Below are positions 8,399 through 17,191 of a stretch of 64,000 nt of DNA, piece after piece. The stretch is from NCBI GenBank assembly GCA_036986135.1, contig BTQZ01000001.1:124001-188000 (forward strand). Reading direction: 5' to 3'. Origin of the DNA: JADFRG01 sp036986135. Lineage in GTDB: Bacteria; Chloroflexota; Anaerolineae; Anaerolineales; E44-bin32. The notes below the pieces were generated by a model, which was given only the letters and a program-made list of their open reading frames with translations, was not told the DNA's origin and ran no database searches. The stretch's first letter is position 1, and each line of letters begins with the position of its first letter. A program made the position numbers and the translations under genes.

Positions 8399-9880
8399 TT
8401 ACGGCGCCTCGGTGGGCAGCGTCTGAGCGAACGTCAGCACGTCGATCACGTCCTGCATGCTCCAGCCGCCGTCGATGGCGGATGGCATGCTGGTCCCTGG
8501 CTGGCCGGCGCGTACCTTGTGAATAAATTCCCAAGGGTTGTCAAGCGCGAGGGTGCCCACATACTCGGGATCATCCGCACCACCGAAGTTGATTAGGCGC
8601 CCGTCGTCGCCGTGGCAGGCGGCGCAGCTGCCTTCGTAGATCTCCTCGCCCTCCTCGGCATCGCCGTCGAGGGGAGCCTTGGCCTCGTAGTCGATGTAGT
8701 CGGTCAAGTCGACCAGGCCCTGATTGATGAAGACCGCCAGGTCCTGTATGGCCTGCTCGCCCATGGCAGAGTAGTTGTGATCAGGGTCGACCGCACCGCT
8801 GATCATGGCCACCAAATCGTCGATCGATTTGTCCTGGGCGCTCAGTATGCCGGGGAAGCCGGTGAAGTGTGAACCGGACCCGTAGGCGCCTTCCGCGCCC
8901 TGATAGTCCCAGCCATGGCATTCCTTACACCGCCAGGTGGCGGTGTCGGTGCGGGTGTTGGTATCCTGCCGGGCCCAGAGCGGATTGTCGCCGCTGGGCT
9001 CATCCACGCCAGCTTCCTTCCACCACTTGTCATACAGCCGGCCGCCGCTTGAAGCAGCAGTTGGCTCAGGCGGACCAGGCGGTAAGGTCTGGGCGTAGGC
9101 CAGCACGTTCATGACGTCTTCGATGCTCCAGCCGCTGTCGATGGCGGAGGGCATGGCGGTGCCTGGCTGGCCGGCGCGCACCTTGTGAACGAATTCCCAC
9201 GGGTTGTCAAGCGCGATGGTGCCCACGAACTCGGGGTCATCTGAGCCGCCGAAGTTCAGCTTGCGGCCATCCGCACCGTGGCATTCGCTGCAAGTGCTAT
9301 CGAATAGCTCATCGCCCGCCTCGGCGTCGGCGGCAAGGGGAGCCTTGGCCTCGTAGTCGATGTAGTCGGTCAAGTCGACCAGGCCCTGCTTGATGAAGAC
9401 TGCCAGGTCCTGTATGGCCTGCTCGCCCATGGCGGAGTAGTTGTGATCAGGGTCGACCGCGCCGCTGATCTGGGCCGCCAAATCGTCGATCGATTTGTCC
9501 TGGGCGCTCAGTATGCCGGGGAAGCCGGTGAAGTGTGAACCGGACCCGTAGGCGCCTTCCGCGCCCTGATAGTCCCAGCCATGGCATTCCTTACACCGCC
9601 AGGTGGCGGTGTCGGTGCGGGTGTTGGTATCCTGCCGGGCCCAGAGCGGATTGTCGCCGCTGGGCTCGGCAACCCCGGCTGCCTTCCACCATTTGTCATA
9701 GAGCAGACCTCCCCCCGAAACCGAACCACTGATCTCGACTTCCGGGGGTGGAGCGGGAGCTTCGGTCGGCGGAGGCGCCGAGGTTGGCTCTGCTTCCGGG
9801 CTCGCCGCTCCGCCGCAGGCTGCCAGGAGCAAGGCGAACAAGAGCAGCAAGCCGTATCCGATTATCTTCCATCTCTTCAT
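8399..9880 (-). CDS. Cytochrome c lipoprotein made of two nearly identical di-haem units
   Basis: The start is ATG at 9880 with AGGAG upstream; the frame is open further 5' but lacks signal or family character. The 493-residue product has a signal peptide ending in LLAACGG (lipobox Cys), a Pro/Glu-rich linker, then two copies of a ~215-residue unit. Each unit has CKECH in a WRCKECHGWDYQG context and a second haem c domain (CSECH or CAACH), giving four haems. Units are separated by a Pro-rich hinge. The copies are almost identical at DNA level (666-bp period), indicating a recent internal duplication. Probably an outer-face electron carrier for the act complex. Confidence 0.85.
   Translation of the reverse strand: MKRWKIIGYGLLLLFALLLAACGGAASPEAEPTSAPPPTEAPAPPPEVEISGSVSGGGLLYDKWWKAAGVAEPSGDNPLWARQDTNTRTDTATWRCKECHGWDYQGAEGAYGSGSHFTGFPGILSAQDKSIDDLAAQISGAVDPDHNYSAMGEQAIQDLAVFIKQGLVDLTDYIDYEAKAPLAADAEAGDELFDSTCSECHGADGRKLNFGGSDDPEFVGTIALDNPWEFVHKVRAGQPGTAMPSAIDSGWSIEDVMNVLAYAQTLPPGPPEPTAASSGGRLYDKWWKEAGVDEPSGDNPLWARQDTNTRTDTATWRCKECHGWDYQGAEGAYGSGSHFTGFPGILSAQDKSIDDLVAMISGAVDPDHNYSAMGEQAIQDLAVFINQGLVDLTDYIDYEAKAPLDGDAEEGEEIYEGSCAACHGDDGRLINFGGADDPEYVGTLALDNPWEFIHKVRAGQPGTSMPSAIDGGWSMQDVIDVLTFAQTLPTEAP
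8402..9046 (-). repeat. 666-bp-period internal repeat, copy 2 (C-terminal unit)
   Basis: Aligned with 9068-9712 at a constant offset of 666 bp (222 codons). Long stretches are identical, for example around 8842-9000 versus 9508-9666, with scattered substitutions mostly near the second haem domain. It encodes the C-terminal di-haem unit of the cytochrome lipoprotein. Confidence 0.9.
9068..9712 (-). repeat. 666-bp-period internal repeat, copy 1 (N-terminal unit)
   Basis: The partner of 8402-9046. The unit begins at GG-LYDKWW and ends after the TLPP/TLPT segment. The Pro-rich hinge and reading frame are preserved, so both copies are probably translated and haem-loaded. Confidence 0.9.
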
Positions 9881-10176
9881 AAGCGTTCTCCTTTCTAGTA
9901 AAGTGTTCTCATCGAACCGGTAAGTCACGTAGTTACCGCCGACCCAGTTCCCATTCCACCTCCTTTTACAGCGCCCCCACCAAGCTATCATTCGCACAGT
10001 CGAGCTATGGGCCCAGCGAGATCGGGTAGGTATGCGCCTGCCACAACTCATCTTCGCCGAGTGATGCAGGGTCAGACAGATCTGTGGTGCAAGTGAGTTT
10101 AGGATCGGGTTCGGATTTACCCCCTTTCTATGTCTGGTCGCGGACCGTGAAACAACCGCGGGCCATCTCACGGGCA
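9881..10176. other. 296-bp intergenic gap between two cytochrome genes
   Basis: No credible gene was seen. It holds the AGGAG ribosome site of the duplicated cytochrome at its left end and a weak CGCGG/CCGCG inverted repeat near 10139-10160, just downstream of the triple-cytochrome gene. Its length suggests the duplicated cytochrome has its own promoter, but no convincing -10/-35 pair was identified. Confidence 0.4.
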
Positions 10177-11232
10177 CTACGGCCCCACGGATGCCAGAAA
10201 GGTGATCAACTGCCAGCGAGCCTCAGGGGACAGCAAATCGCCGAAGGCCGGCATCGAGCCTTCACCCTCGGTCAGCGCACAGAAGTGACCCGCCGGATCG
10301 GCGAGCAGCTCTTCATTGGCTTCGGCCGAGGTGAAGTCGGGTGTTCCGGGCAGGCCGCCGCTGGCGTCGGCACCGTGACACGCTGCACACTGTCCCTCAA
10401 ACAGCGCTTGCCCGGCCTGAAGGGCATCCTGGTCGCCCCAATTGAAGGGGTTGGCCTGATCCTCGGCGCAGTCAGTGACCGCCAGCGTGGCATGGACCTC
10501 GGCCGTTGACTCAGCGGTCCCTTCGTCAGGCAGCGATGGGTCGTAGCTGAAGCTGCGGATATAGTCGATAAGCGCCCAGCGCTCATCCTGCGAGAGTAGG
10601 GCCTGCCAGGCCGGCATGGACCCCCGCCCCTGGGTCACGGTCAGATACATATCGCGCGGGGCGAGGTTGTCCATCTGTCGCAGATCTGTGAAATTGGCAG
10701 ATCCCAGCAGCTCTCCGGAACCGTCTTCACCGTGGCAGGAGGCGCAGTCCGACTCGAACAGGCCCTGGCCCTCCTCCAAGATTTCAGCGGTCGTCGACAA
10801 GCGCCACACATAAAAGACAACATCCCACCGCTCGTCCGAGCTGAGCACATCTCGATAAGACGGCATTTCTCCCCGCCCCTCGGTTACCGCGGCGTAGAAA
10901 TCAACCGGCGCTTCTCCCCGCATGTAGTCGAGATCACGAAAATTGCGTGAACCGGTTACGCTGCCAGTTCCGTCTTCCCCATGGCACTGAGCGCAGCGAG
11001 TGGCGAAGATCTCTTGGCCCACTGTGGCGGAAGGTGGCCGGGCAGGGTAGCTTAGAACCGCAAAAGCGGGCTGTTCGGTTGGCTCGATTGCACTCGGGAT
11101 TCCAGTGGCAGGGGCCAGTGTTGGAATCGGAGTCGGCACTTCGAGTTGCTGCCTCGGTGGACCGCAACTGGCCAATCCAGCGAGCAGTACAACGAACAGA
11201 GCCAGGGAAAAACTCCGATGTCGTCCGGGCAT
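10177..11232 (-). CDS. Three-domain cytochrome c lipoprotein
   Basis: 351 residues with a signal peptide ending LAGLASCG (lipobox) and three class I cytochrome c domains carrying CAQCH, CASCH and CAACH. Each has a conserved GxGxMP(S/A) segment with a likely axial Met and a C-terminal DERWD(V/L)xxY helix. It starts 12 bp after actE stops and resembles actE domains, so it probably arose from the same cytochrome pool and extends the electron exit from the act complex towards an oxidase or another soluble carrier. No oxidase genes lie in the window. Confidence 0.88.
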   Translation of the reverse strand: MPGRHRSFSLALFVVLLAGLASCGPPRQQLEVPTPIPTLAPATGIPSAIEPTEQPAFAVLSYPARPPSATVGQEIFATRCAQCHGEDGTGSVTGSRNFRDLDYMRGEAPVDFYAAVTEGRGEMPSYRDVLSSDERWDVVFYVWRLSTTAEILEEGQGLFESDCASCHGEDGSGELLGSANFTDLRQMDNLAPRDMYLTVTQGRGSMPAWQALLSQDERWALIDYIRSFSYDPSLPDEGTAESTAEVHATLAVTDCAEDQANPFNWGDQDALQAGQALFEGQCAACHGADASGGLPGTPDFTSAEANEELLADPAGHFCALTEGEGSMPAFGDLLSPEARWQLITFLASVGP

Positions 11233-11244
11233 GAGAGCTAGCTC

Positions 11245-11757
11245 CTATCCATCAGTTTCCGGGAAGGTGCGAATGTAGTTGATGACGTCCCAACGTTCCT
11301 GGACCGTCAGGTTTTCGGCCAATGCAGGCATTTGGCCGAATCCGTTTTGAATCACGAGGTAGACCGAGCCGTCGAATTCAGCTGCAGTCTTCGCTCCCAC
11401 AAGATCCTCAGGAGTACGGGCGAAGTAACTTGCCAGAGGGCCATCTCCGCGACCCGTATCGCCGTGACAAAGTTCGCACTGCATCGAGTAGAGGATGCGC
11501 CCACGTTGGACTGATACCTCGTCCACCGGGACGGGATTGACAGGTAATTCCTCCGGGATCACCGCCTGGCCCTGAAGTGGTACCGCGTCCTCCGGAGCGG
11601 CCCGGCGAGGTCCCTCCTGGTAACCGATCGCCGGAGAGAAGACCATATTGGACGGGAAGGGTATGCGGATAACCTGGTAGGTGAACAACAAACCGACGAT
11701 GAATGGTAAGAGAAGCAATGCAATGATGATCAGGCCCCGACGTGCCCTTAGGCTCAC
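11245..11757 (-). CDS. actE: Alternative Complex III mono-haem cytochrome ActE
   Basis: 170 residues: one N-terminal membrane helix (about 8-28), then a class I cytochrome c domain with CELCH and a GFGQMP axial-Met segment. The ATG overlaps the actD stop by 4 bp. Position and architecture match ActE, the mono-haem cytochrome subunit of Alternative Complex III, which oxidises menaquinol and passes electrons to periplasmic carriers. The triple-cytochrome gene downstream may be its partner or an extension of it. Confidence 0.88.
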   Translation of the reverse strand: MSLRARRGLIIIALLLLPFIVGLLFTYQVIRIPFPSNMVFSPAIGYQEGPRRAAPEDAVPLQGQAVIPEELPVNPVPVDEVSVQRGRILYSMQCELCHGDTGRGDGPLASYFARTPEDLVGAKTAAEFDGSVYLVIQNGFGQMPALAENLTVQERWDVINYIRTFPETDG

Positions 11758-12278
11758 AGCGGTTTCAGCTCCGGTCGACGAATATGATGCGCTCCGTGCT
11801 CTTCCAGCAACTGGCGCACGTTGTGCTCAATTGCAGCGGGAAATTCCACCAGCACCGCCAGGGAACCGTCGGTTGCCGATTTGTCATAGTACTTAGGGCC
11901 AAATTCGGGGAAGCCCATTTCCCAGAGAACGCCCAGGAACGTGGAGATGATAGTAGCCATCATGGTGAAGACGAAAATGATGACGGCAACTGGAGGGAAC
12001 CCAGCCGTGGGGCGACCCCCGATGTTCAATGGATAGAGATTTGGTGTGATGACTGCGAAGAAAAAACCGACCATCATCCCTCCCAGCGCGCCCGCCAGCA
12101 CGATGTATGGAAGCCGCAACCACTCGACATGTCGTCCCAAAGCACGCTCCGGATAAGGCACTCCCGACATGACCACGATCTGATCGTCTGCTACGCCTGC
12201 TTCATGGAGCGCGTCGATGGCTTCCGCGGTATGTGCCGCCTCATCGAAGATGGCCATCAGCCTAGCTGCCTCGGACAT
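11754..12278 (-). CDS. actD: Alternative Complex III membrane subunit ActD
   Basis: ATG at 12278, 8 bp after the actC stop; the open frame upstream overlaps actC and is not credible. The 174-residue product has a short cytoplasmic alpha/beta N-terminus, two membrane helices (about residues 45-65 and 82-105) and a C-terminal segment with LAVLVEFP and LLEEHGAHHI. This matches ActD (DUF3341), a structural subunit of Alternative Complex III. It sits in canonical order between actC and actE. Confidence 0.88.
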   Translation of the reverse strand: MSEAARLMAIFDEAAHTAEAIDALHEAGVADDQIVVMSGVPYPERALGRHVEWLRLPYIVLAGALGGMMVGFFFAVITPNLYPLNIGGRPTAGFPPVAVIIFVFTMMATIISTFLGVLWEMGFPEFGPKYYDKSATDGSLAVLVEFPAAIEHNVRQLLEEHGAHHIRRPELKPL

Positions 12279-12286
12279 ATTGTTCC

Positions 12287-13726
12287 CTATTCGATCTCCG
12301 CCGCCGTGGGCACCAGCAATCGGCCGATGCGCCGCAGGCTGTAGCGGAGACGACCCTCCTTGATCTCCCAAACGGGCACATAAGGTACGACGCGAGAGAA
12401 CAAGGTGTAGAGGAGTATGAAACCGGCAAACGTCATGGCCACGATGCTGATCTCGACCCAGGTGGGTTTGTAGGTTCCCCAATTGAAGGGCAAGTAGTTT
12501 CGCTGCAGGTTGCCTACAACGATCAGCACACGCTCGGTGTACATCCCGACGTTGACCGCCAATGTAACGATCAGCAGCAGCAAAGGATTTGTTCGCACCC
12601 GCTTGAAAGCCAGGAAAAACACCGGGAGCACATTGAACGTCATTTGCAGCCAAAATAGCGGAGCCAGGTTGCCGAAGACTTCATCGTTGAGGATCTCGAT
12701 GATCACCGGGTCGTTCCCGTACCATTCGACGATGACTCCGCTGAACCAGAAGTAGATCCAGCCCAGTCCGGCCACCATCACCATCTTTCCGAGTGGGTCA
12801 AAGTGTTCGGCGCGCAGAAACTCCTTCAGGTGCATGGTCTTGCGCACGACAATCAGAATGGTAGCCAAGGCGGCGAGTCCTGAGTAAACCGCTCCGATGA
12901 CGAAATAGGGCGCAAAGATCGTGCTGTGCCAGCGTGGCTGAATGGTCACCGCGAAGTCCCAGGACACGATCGAGTGCACCGAGAGAAACACGGGAATGAT
13001 GACCACAGAAAAGATGCCTAATGCACGATGAAGCTTGTGCCACTCCGCTTCTGTGCCTCGCCAGCCAAGCCCCATTGTCCGATATAGCCAGTAGCGCCAT
13101 CCGCTCGTGTGGTCGCGTGCCATCGCCATGTCGGGGATCAAAGCCAGGTAGAGGTAGAGCATAGAGCCGATCAGGTAGGTGAAGATGGCGACAAGATCCC
13201 ACATCAGAGGGGACTGAAAGTTGGGCCACAAGAGGCGGTTGTTTGGGTAGGGGATCATCCAGTAGAATTTCCAGACTCGCCCCAGGTGGATGAGTGGGTA
13301 CAGCGCGGCCATCATCAGGGCGAAGGCGGTCATGGCTTCGGCCCCGCGCGTAATCGGTCGCCGCCAATCGGCCTTTAGCAGGCGAAGCACGGCGGAGATC
13401 ATCGTCCCGGCATGGCTGATGCCTACCCAGAACACGAAGGTCGCGATGTACAATCCCCAGTACACGGGCCGGTTGATGCCCGCCGCACCCATGCCCCAGT
13501 AGATCTGGTAGCCCCAGGCATAGAGCCCCCAGGCCACGATGGCGCCCAGGACGGCGACTAGTATCCAGAAGCCCCGGCCGGTCTGGAACATCGGGCGCAG
13601 CACAGCCTCGTTGATCTCCTGATCGCTGCGCTGCTCCAGCAGCAAGCGCCCCTGGAATTGTGCGCTCAATTCTGGCCCTCCCGGAGGTTGGTCCGGGCCC
13701 GCCTCTCGCGAACCCAGCTCAGACAT
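12287..13726 (-). CDS. actC: Alternative Complex III NrfD-type subunit ActC
   Basis: 479 residues with about ten membrane helices and the NrfD signatures INRPVYWGLYI, FWVGISHAGT and WHSTIFAPYFVIGA. ActC is the large quinol-interacting membrane subunit that pairs with ActB. The ATG lies 8 bp inside the end of the upstream Fe-S gene. It is paralogous to the NrfD protein at 3822-5138, but has a longer N-terminus and the act gene order (A-B-C-D-E), which fixes the assignment. Confidence 0.92.
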   Translation of the reverse strand: MSELGSREAGPDQPPGGPELSAQFQGRLLLEQRSDQEINEAVLRPMFQTGRGFWILVAVLGAIVAWGLYAWGYQIYWGMGAAGINRPVYWGLYIATFVFWVGISHAGTMISAVLRLLKADWRRPITRGAEAMTAFALMMAALYPLIHLGRVWKFYWMIPYPNNRLLWPNFQSPLMWDLVAIFTYLIGSMLYLYLALIPDMAMARDHTSGWRYWLYRTMGLGWRGTEAEWHKLHRALGIFSVVIIPVFLSVHSIVSWDFAVTIQPRWHSTIFAPYFVIGAVYSGLAALATILIVVRKTMHLKEFLRAEHFDPLGKMVMVAGLGWIYFWFSGVIVEWYGNDPVIIEILNDEVFGNLAPLFWLQMTFNVLPVFFLAFKRVRTNPLLLLIVTLAVNVGMYTERVLIVVGNLQRNYLPFNWGTYKPTWVEISIVAMTFAGFILLYTLFSRVVPYVPVWEIKEGRLRYSLRRIGRLLVPTAAEIE

Positions 13727-14459
13727 TCGTCTCCCCTCCTTTGAGGTAGATCACTCCGGGCTTAGTCCCCAAGAATTCAAGAAGACGGAAGGCTCGGCGG
13801 CTAAGCGCTAGCTGGCTCACTCGGCTGTCCGGGTCGTTGAGATCCCCGAAGACCAGCGCAGAGGGGGGGCAGCTCTGGACGCATGCCGGCTGAATCTCGC
13901 CGTCTTGCACTTCTCGGCCCTCGCCGGTCGCGTCGAGCTCCACCCTCCGGATGCGTTGAATGCAGAAAGTGCATTTCTCGATGATGCCTCGAAATCGAAC
14001 AGTTACGTCGGGATTGAGCTGTTCTTGCAGCGGTTCGGGGAAGTCAGGCTCGAACCAATTGAAGGACCGGACCTTGTAGGGACAGTTATTGGCACAGAAG
14101 CGAACGCCGATGCAGCGGTTATAGACCTGAGCGTTAAGACCTTCCGCAGTGTGGTAGGTGGCAAACACAGGGCAGACAGGTTCACACGGGGCCTCTGTGC
14201 ACTGCTGACAGAGCAGCGGCATGAAGCGCGCCCTGACATTCGGGTACTCGCCCTCCCAGTAGCGCTCGACGCGAATCCAATGCATCGAGCGGCCGCGGGC
14301 CGCCTCATCTTCTCCCACTGCCGGCACGTTGTTCTCGGCGTGACAGGCCACCACACAGGCCTCGCAACCGGTGCACCGATCGAGATCGACAACCATGCCC
14401 CAGCGTGGCCCGTCGTGCTGAGCACCCGTTTCAGCGTAAGGATTCGCGCCCTTCGCCAT
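13719..14459 (-). CDS. actB2: Fe-S half of a split Alternative Complex III ActB
   Basis: 246 residues equivalent to the C-terminal Fe-S domain of fused ActB proteins. Clusters: CTGCEACVVAC (29-39), CQQCTEAPCEPVC, CIGVRFCANNC and CTFC...CVQSC. In the third cluster the second Cys is Val119, the pattern expected for a [3Fe-4S] centre as described for ActB. The ATG overlaps the Mo-like half by 29 bp. It transfers electrons between ActC-bound quinol and the ActA/ActE haems. It ends 8 bp inside actC. Confidence 0.9.
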   Translation of the reverse strand: MAKGANPYAETGAQHDGPRWGMVVDLDRCTGCEACVVACHAENNVPAVGEDEAARGRSMHWIRVERYWEGEYPNVRARFMPLLCQQCTEAPCEPVCPVFATYHTAEGLNAQVYNRCIGVRFCANNCPYKVRSFNWFEPDFPEPLQEQLNPDVTVRFRGIIEKCTFCIQRIRRVELDATGEGREVQDGEIQPACVQSCPPSALVFGDLNDPDSRVSQLALSRRAFRLLEFLGTKPGVIYLKGGETNV

Positions 14460-16638
14460 CCAAGCTCTCCAGTCTGGCCAATTTCGCCTTTCGTCCTACG
14501 GGTTCCAGCAGAACACGGGTAGAGCCCCAATGCACCGATCCGGTCGAGGGGGCGATCAAATCCATCACATTGGCCCCCCTCTCCTGCGCGTATCGCCCAT
14601 AGTCCTGGTGCCCCTGTCCGGTCGGTATCGCCACCACATCCGGCCGGATCCCTGGGAAGACCACTACCGGCGCGGTGAGCTGGCCAGCGGTCGAGATAAC
14701 CCGCACTAAGTCGTTATTGGCTAAGCCAAGTCGCGCGGCCGTTTCAGGATTCAGCTCCACCCAGGTTCCCCACCGAGCAGTGGTCATTGGGTCGGCCGTC
14801 TCTTGCAGCCATGGCTGATTGGCACCTCGACCGTCGCTGAGCAGAATCGTCTCATAAGGCATCAAATGGAAGGGGAACTCTCCCGGATCCCCATCGAACT
14901 CCGGAAGCGGCACTTCCAGTGGCTGCGCCAAGTCTCTCGAAATCTCAGGCTCCTGGCGGATGGGGTTTTCTGACCACCAGCCTCCGTTCTGGCGCCAGCG
15001 ACTCCAAAAACCTGCCTGGGTACGAGCGTTAAAAATGCCGATGCTTGAGCCGGAAAGCTGGGCGGCCTTCTCTTCAAGGAAGGCAGCCTCATCCCTCCAT
15101 GGGAGTGCCGCGGCCACATCGCCCCCAAGGCGGTCGGCCAGAGCCAGGATCACATCCGCAGTTGATTGCGTGTCATAGAGCGGATTCGTCACGGGCTGCT
15201 GGCCGCTCACCACCGGGCGATCAGCACCGGGAGAAACCACCTGATATCCCCACCCTTCAAGGTAGGTATGATCGGGCAGGGTCAGATCAGCCTGAACGGC
15301 CGTTTCGTCGACAAACGGACTAAATGAGACAACCGTCGGGACCTTCGCCAAAGCCTCCTGGAAGCCGCTCCAGCCGGGGAGATCGTAGACAGGGTTGGAG
15401 CTGTGGATGAGCATAAGCTCCACTTCGCCGGCCTGCATGCGCTCGATAAGGTTTTCGACCTCGGAAAAGGTCGATACCGGCACTGGTAAGGAAAACGGCT
15501 CCGCCGGCACCTCTTGGGGCAGGAACACGCCTCCCTCACGGCCGAGGCGGTGCATGATGACGTTGAGCGCCATGACCGCGTCGCTGGCCGCCCGGCCATT
15601 TGGCAAGCTGCCAAGATAGCCCCCCGGGATCGCTACCGACCGGTCTACATCAGTGAAGATCCTAGCCAGTCGTAGCAGCTCTTCGGCTGGTACGCCGCTC
15701 GCCTCGGCTACGTCCCCTACCCCCACGTTGCGGTACATCAGGGAGTGTTCACGGTGGCTGCCGGCTCTCCCAAGGTTTTCCTCGACGATGATGCGTCCTA
15801 TGCCAAGCGCGATCAAACCCTCGGATCCTGGCTCGACCGGCATCCATTCATCGGCTGAGGCGGCAGTGGCGGACAGGCGTGGCTCAAATTGCATAAGGAA
15901 ACCTCGGCCACCTATCCGACCTTGACGCATATCTCCGTAGTCACGACTTTGCGCAACCGGCGACATCCAGGTTTCCAGGAAATTCGCTCCGAACGAGAAG
16001 ATGACCTGCGCTCTGGCGATGTCATAAATAGGCAGCCGGTGTGCGCCGAACCAGCGGGCGGCCAGGTCGACGGATGCGGCGCGACCTTCCAGCGCCGTGT
16101 GCAGATCGAAAAGCACTGGGGGTGCTCCACCCAATGTTTCCAGCAACCGTGATACCAGGGCATACAGGTGGTCGGGCATCAGCCCCCCCATGAAACTCAC
16201 CGCCCCTGGACCACTGAGACTCTCGAATTTCGAAATCAATTGATCAAGCGCTTCGTTCCAGGCAATCGGCTCAAACACGCGAGAGCCTCGCCCACCGTTC
16301 TGGCGCACCGCATTCCTCAACCTATCCGGGTTGTAGAGCACTTGAAGTCCCGCCTGACCGCGCGCGCACAATTTCCCTCGATTCAGTGGATGGGTGGGGT
16401 TACCCTCGATCTTTCTAGGTCGTCCGTTGATCACTCGCACGATAATTCCGCATCCGGCAGGACATTGGCGGCAAGTGCTGGCGAACCAGGTCGCGCGGCC
16501 GGGTAGTTCCGACTCGGGTGGGCGCACAAAAGGTTCCAAGGCGACGCGGCGAGCGGTCGGGGAGAGACCGACGACGGCTGCGCCTGCGCCGGCTGTGACC
16601 TTCAGGAAATTTCGACGTGAGATCCGTTTGGCGGTCAA
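14431..16638 (-). CDS. actB1: Molybdopterin-like half of a split Alternative Complex III ActB
   Basis: The start is taken as TTG at 16638, with AAAGAGG upstream and 10 bp after the actA stop. The 735-residue product has a Tat signal (SRRNFLKV), a [4Fe-4S] motif CRQCPAGCG (Cys56, 59, 63) plus Cys91, and the DMSO-reductase fold. The region normally holding the Mo ligand reads HTALEGRAAS without Cys or Sec. ActB proteins are known to lack the Mo cofactor, so it is probably structural. No TorD gene lies in the act block, unlike the module at 2798-8200. An alternative upstream ATG in the same frame would overlap actA extensively. Confidence 0.88.
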   Translation of the reverse strand: MTAKRISRRNFLKVTAGAGAAVVGLSPTARRVALEPFVRPPESELPGRATWFASTCRQCPAGCGIIVRVINGRPRKIEGNPTHPLNRGKLCARGQAGLQVLYNPDRLRNAVRQNGGRGSRVFEPIAWNEALDQLISKFESLSGPGAVSFMGGLMPDHLYALVSRLLETLGGAPPVLFDLHTALEGRAASVDLAARWFGAHRLPIYDIARAQVIFSFGANFLETWMSPVAQSRDYGDMRQGRIGGRGFLMQFEPRLSATAASADEWMPVEPGSEGLIALGIGRIIVEENLGRAGSHREHSLMYRNVGVGDVAEASGVPAEELLRLARIFTDVDRSVAIPGGYLGSLPNGRAASDAVMALNVIMHRLGREGGVFLPQEVPAEPFSLPVPVSTFSEVENLIERMQAGEVELMLIHSSNPVYDLPGWSGFQEALAKVPTVVSFSPFVDETAVQADLTLPDHTYLEGWGYQVVSPGADRPVVSGQQPVTNPLYDTQSTADVILALADRLGGDVAAALPWRDEAAFLEEKAAQLSGSSIGIFNARTQAGFWSRWRQNGGWWSENPIRQEPEISRDLAQPLEVPLPEFDGDPGEFPFHLMPYETILLSDGRGANQPWLQETADPMTTARWGTWVELNPETAARLGLANNDLVRVISTAGQLTAPVVVFPGIRPDVVAIPTGQGHQDYGRYAQERGANVMDLIAPSTGSVHWGSTRVLLEPVGRKAKLARLESLDGEGRESLR

Positions 16639-16648
16639 TTCAGCCTCT

Positions 16649-17191
16649 TTATTTATGGCATGCCATACAATCAGCAAGCCTGGCGATCTTCTCCTCTGGC
16701 TGTTTGTAATGACAGCTAAGGCACCACCCCATGTCCATGCGCACGGTCGGCAGCGCAACAGACATCTGCCCGACCTCTCCGTGGCAGGTCTCGCAGCTCA
16801 CGCCGGCAAGCACATGCGGCTGGTGGCTAAAGAAAACGTAATCTGGCATCTCAACGACCCGTAGCCAGGGTATCGGTTCCTGCCGCTCCCAGTAACCGAG
16901 CACGGTTTGCACTTCACTCCGATCGGTGGCGATGACCTGGTGACATCCGACACAGCGCTGAACGGAAGGAATGCCGGCCACATCCGACCGCAAGGGATTG
17001 GAATGGCAGAAGAGGCACTGAACCCCCGCTTCATCGTGGAGGTTGTGACTAAAATCCACGGGTTGGCGAGGCGCGGCCAGGGCGGCGCGTTGACTGATAA
17101 AGATCGCCCCGGCGACGACAATGAGCACTCCAATAATGACCAGGAGCCACCAGAACCTCAGGAAGCGTGATCCCGAGCGCTCATCCGTCAT
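16649..17191 (-). CDS. actA: Alternative Complex III pentahaem cytochrome ActA
   Basis: 180 residues: one N-terminal membrane helix (about 12-32), then five CxxCH motifs (CLFCH, CVGCH, CETCH, CLSCH, CMACH) with the VDFSHxLH and FFSHQPHV segments typical of ActA. It is the first subunit of the act operon and is predicted to lie on the periplasmic side, receiving electrons via ActB. Its start lies 11 bp inside the end of a pseudo-receiver gene, which suggests that regulator is co-transcribed with the complex. Confidence 0.92.
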   Translation of the reverse strand: MTDERSGSRFLRFWWLLVIIGVLIVVAGAIFISQRAALAAPRQPVDFSHNLHDEAGVQCLFCHSNPLRSDVAGIPSVQRCVGCHQVIATDRSEVQTVLGYWERQEPIPWLRVVEMPDYVFFSHQPHVLAGVSCETCHGEVGQMSVALPTVRMDMGWCLSCHYKQPEEKIARLADCMACHK

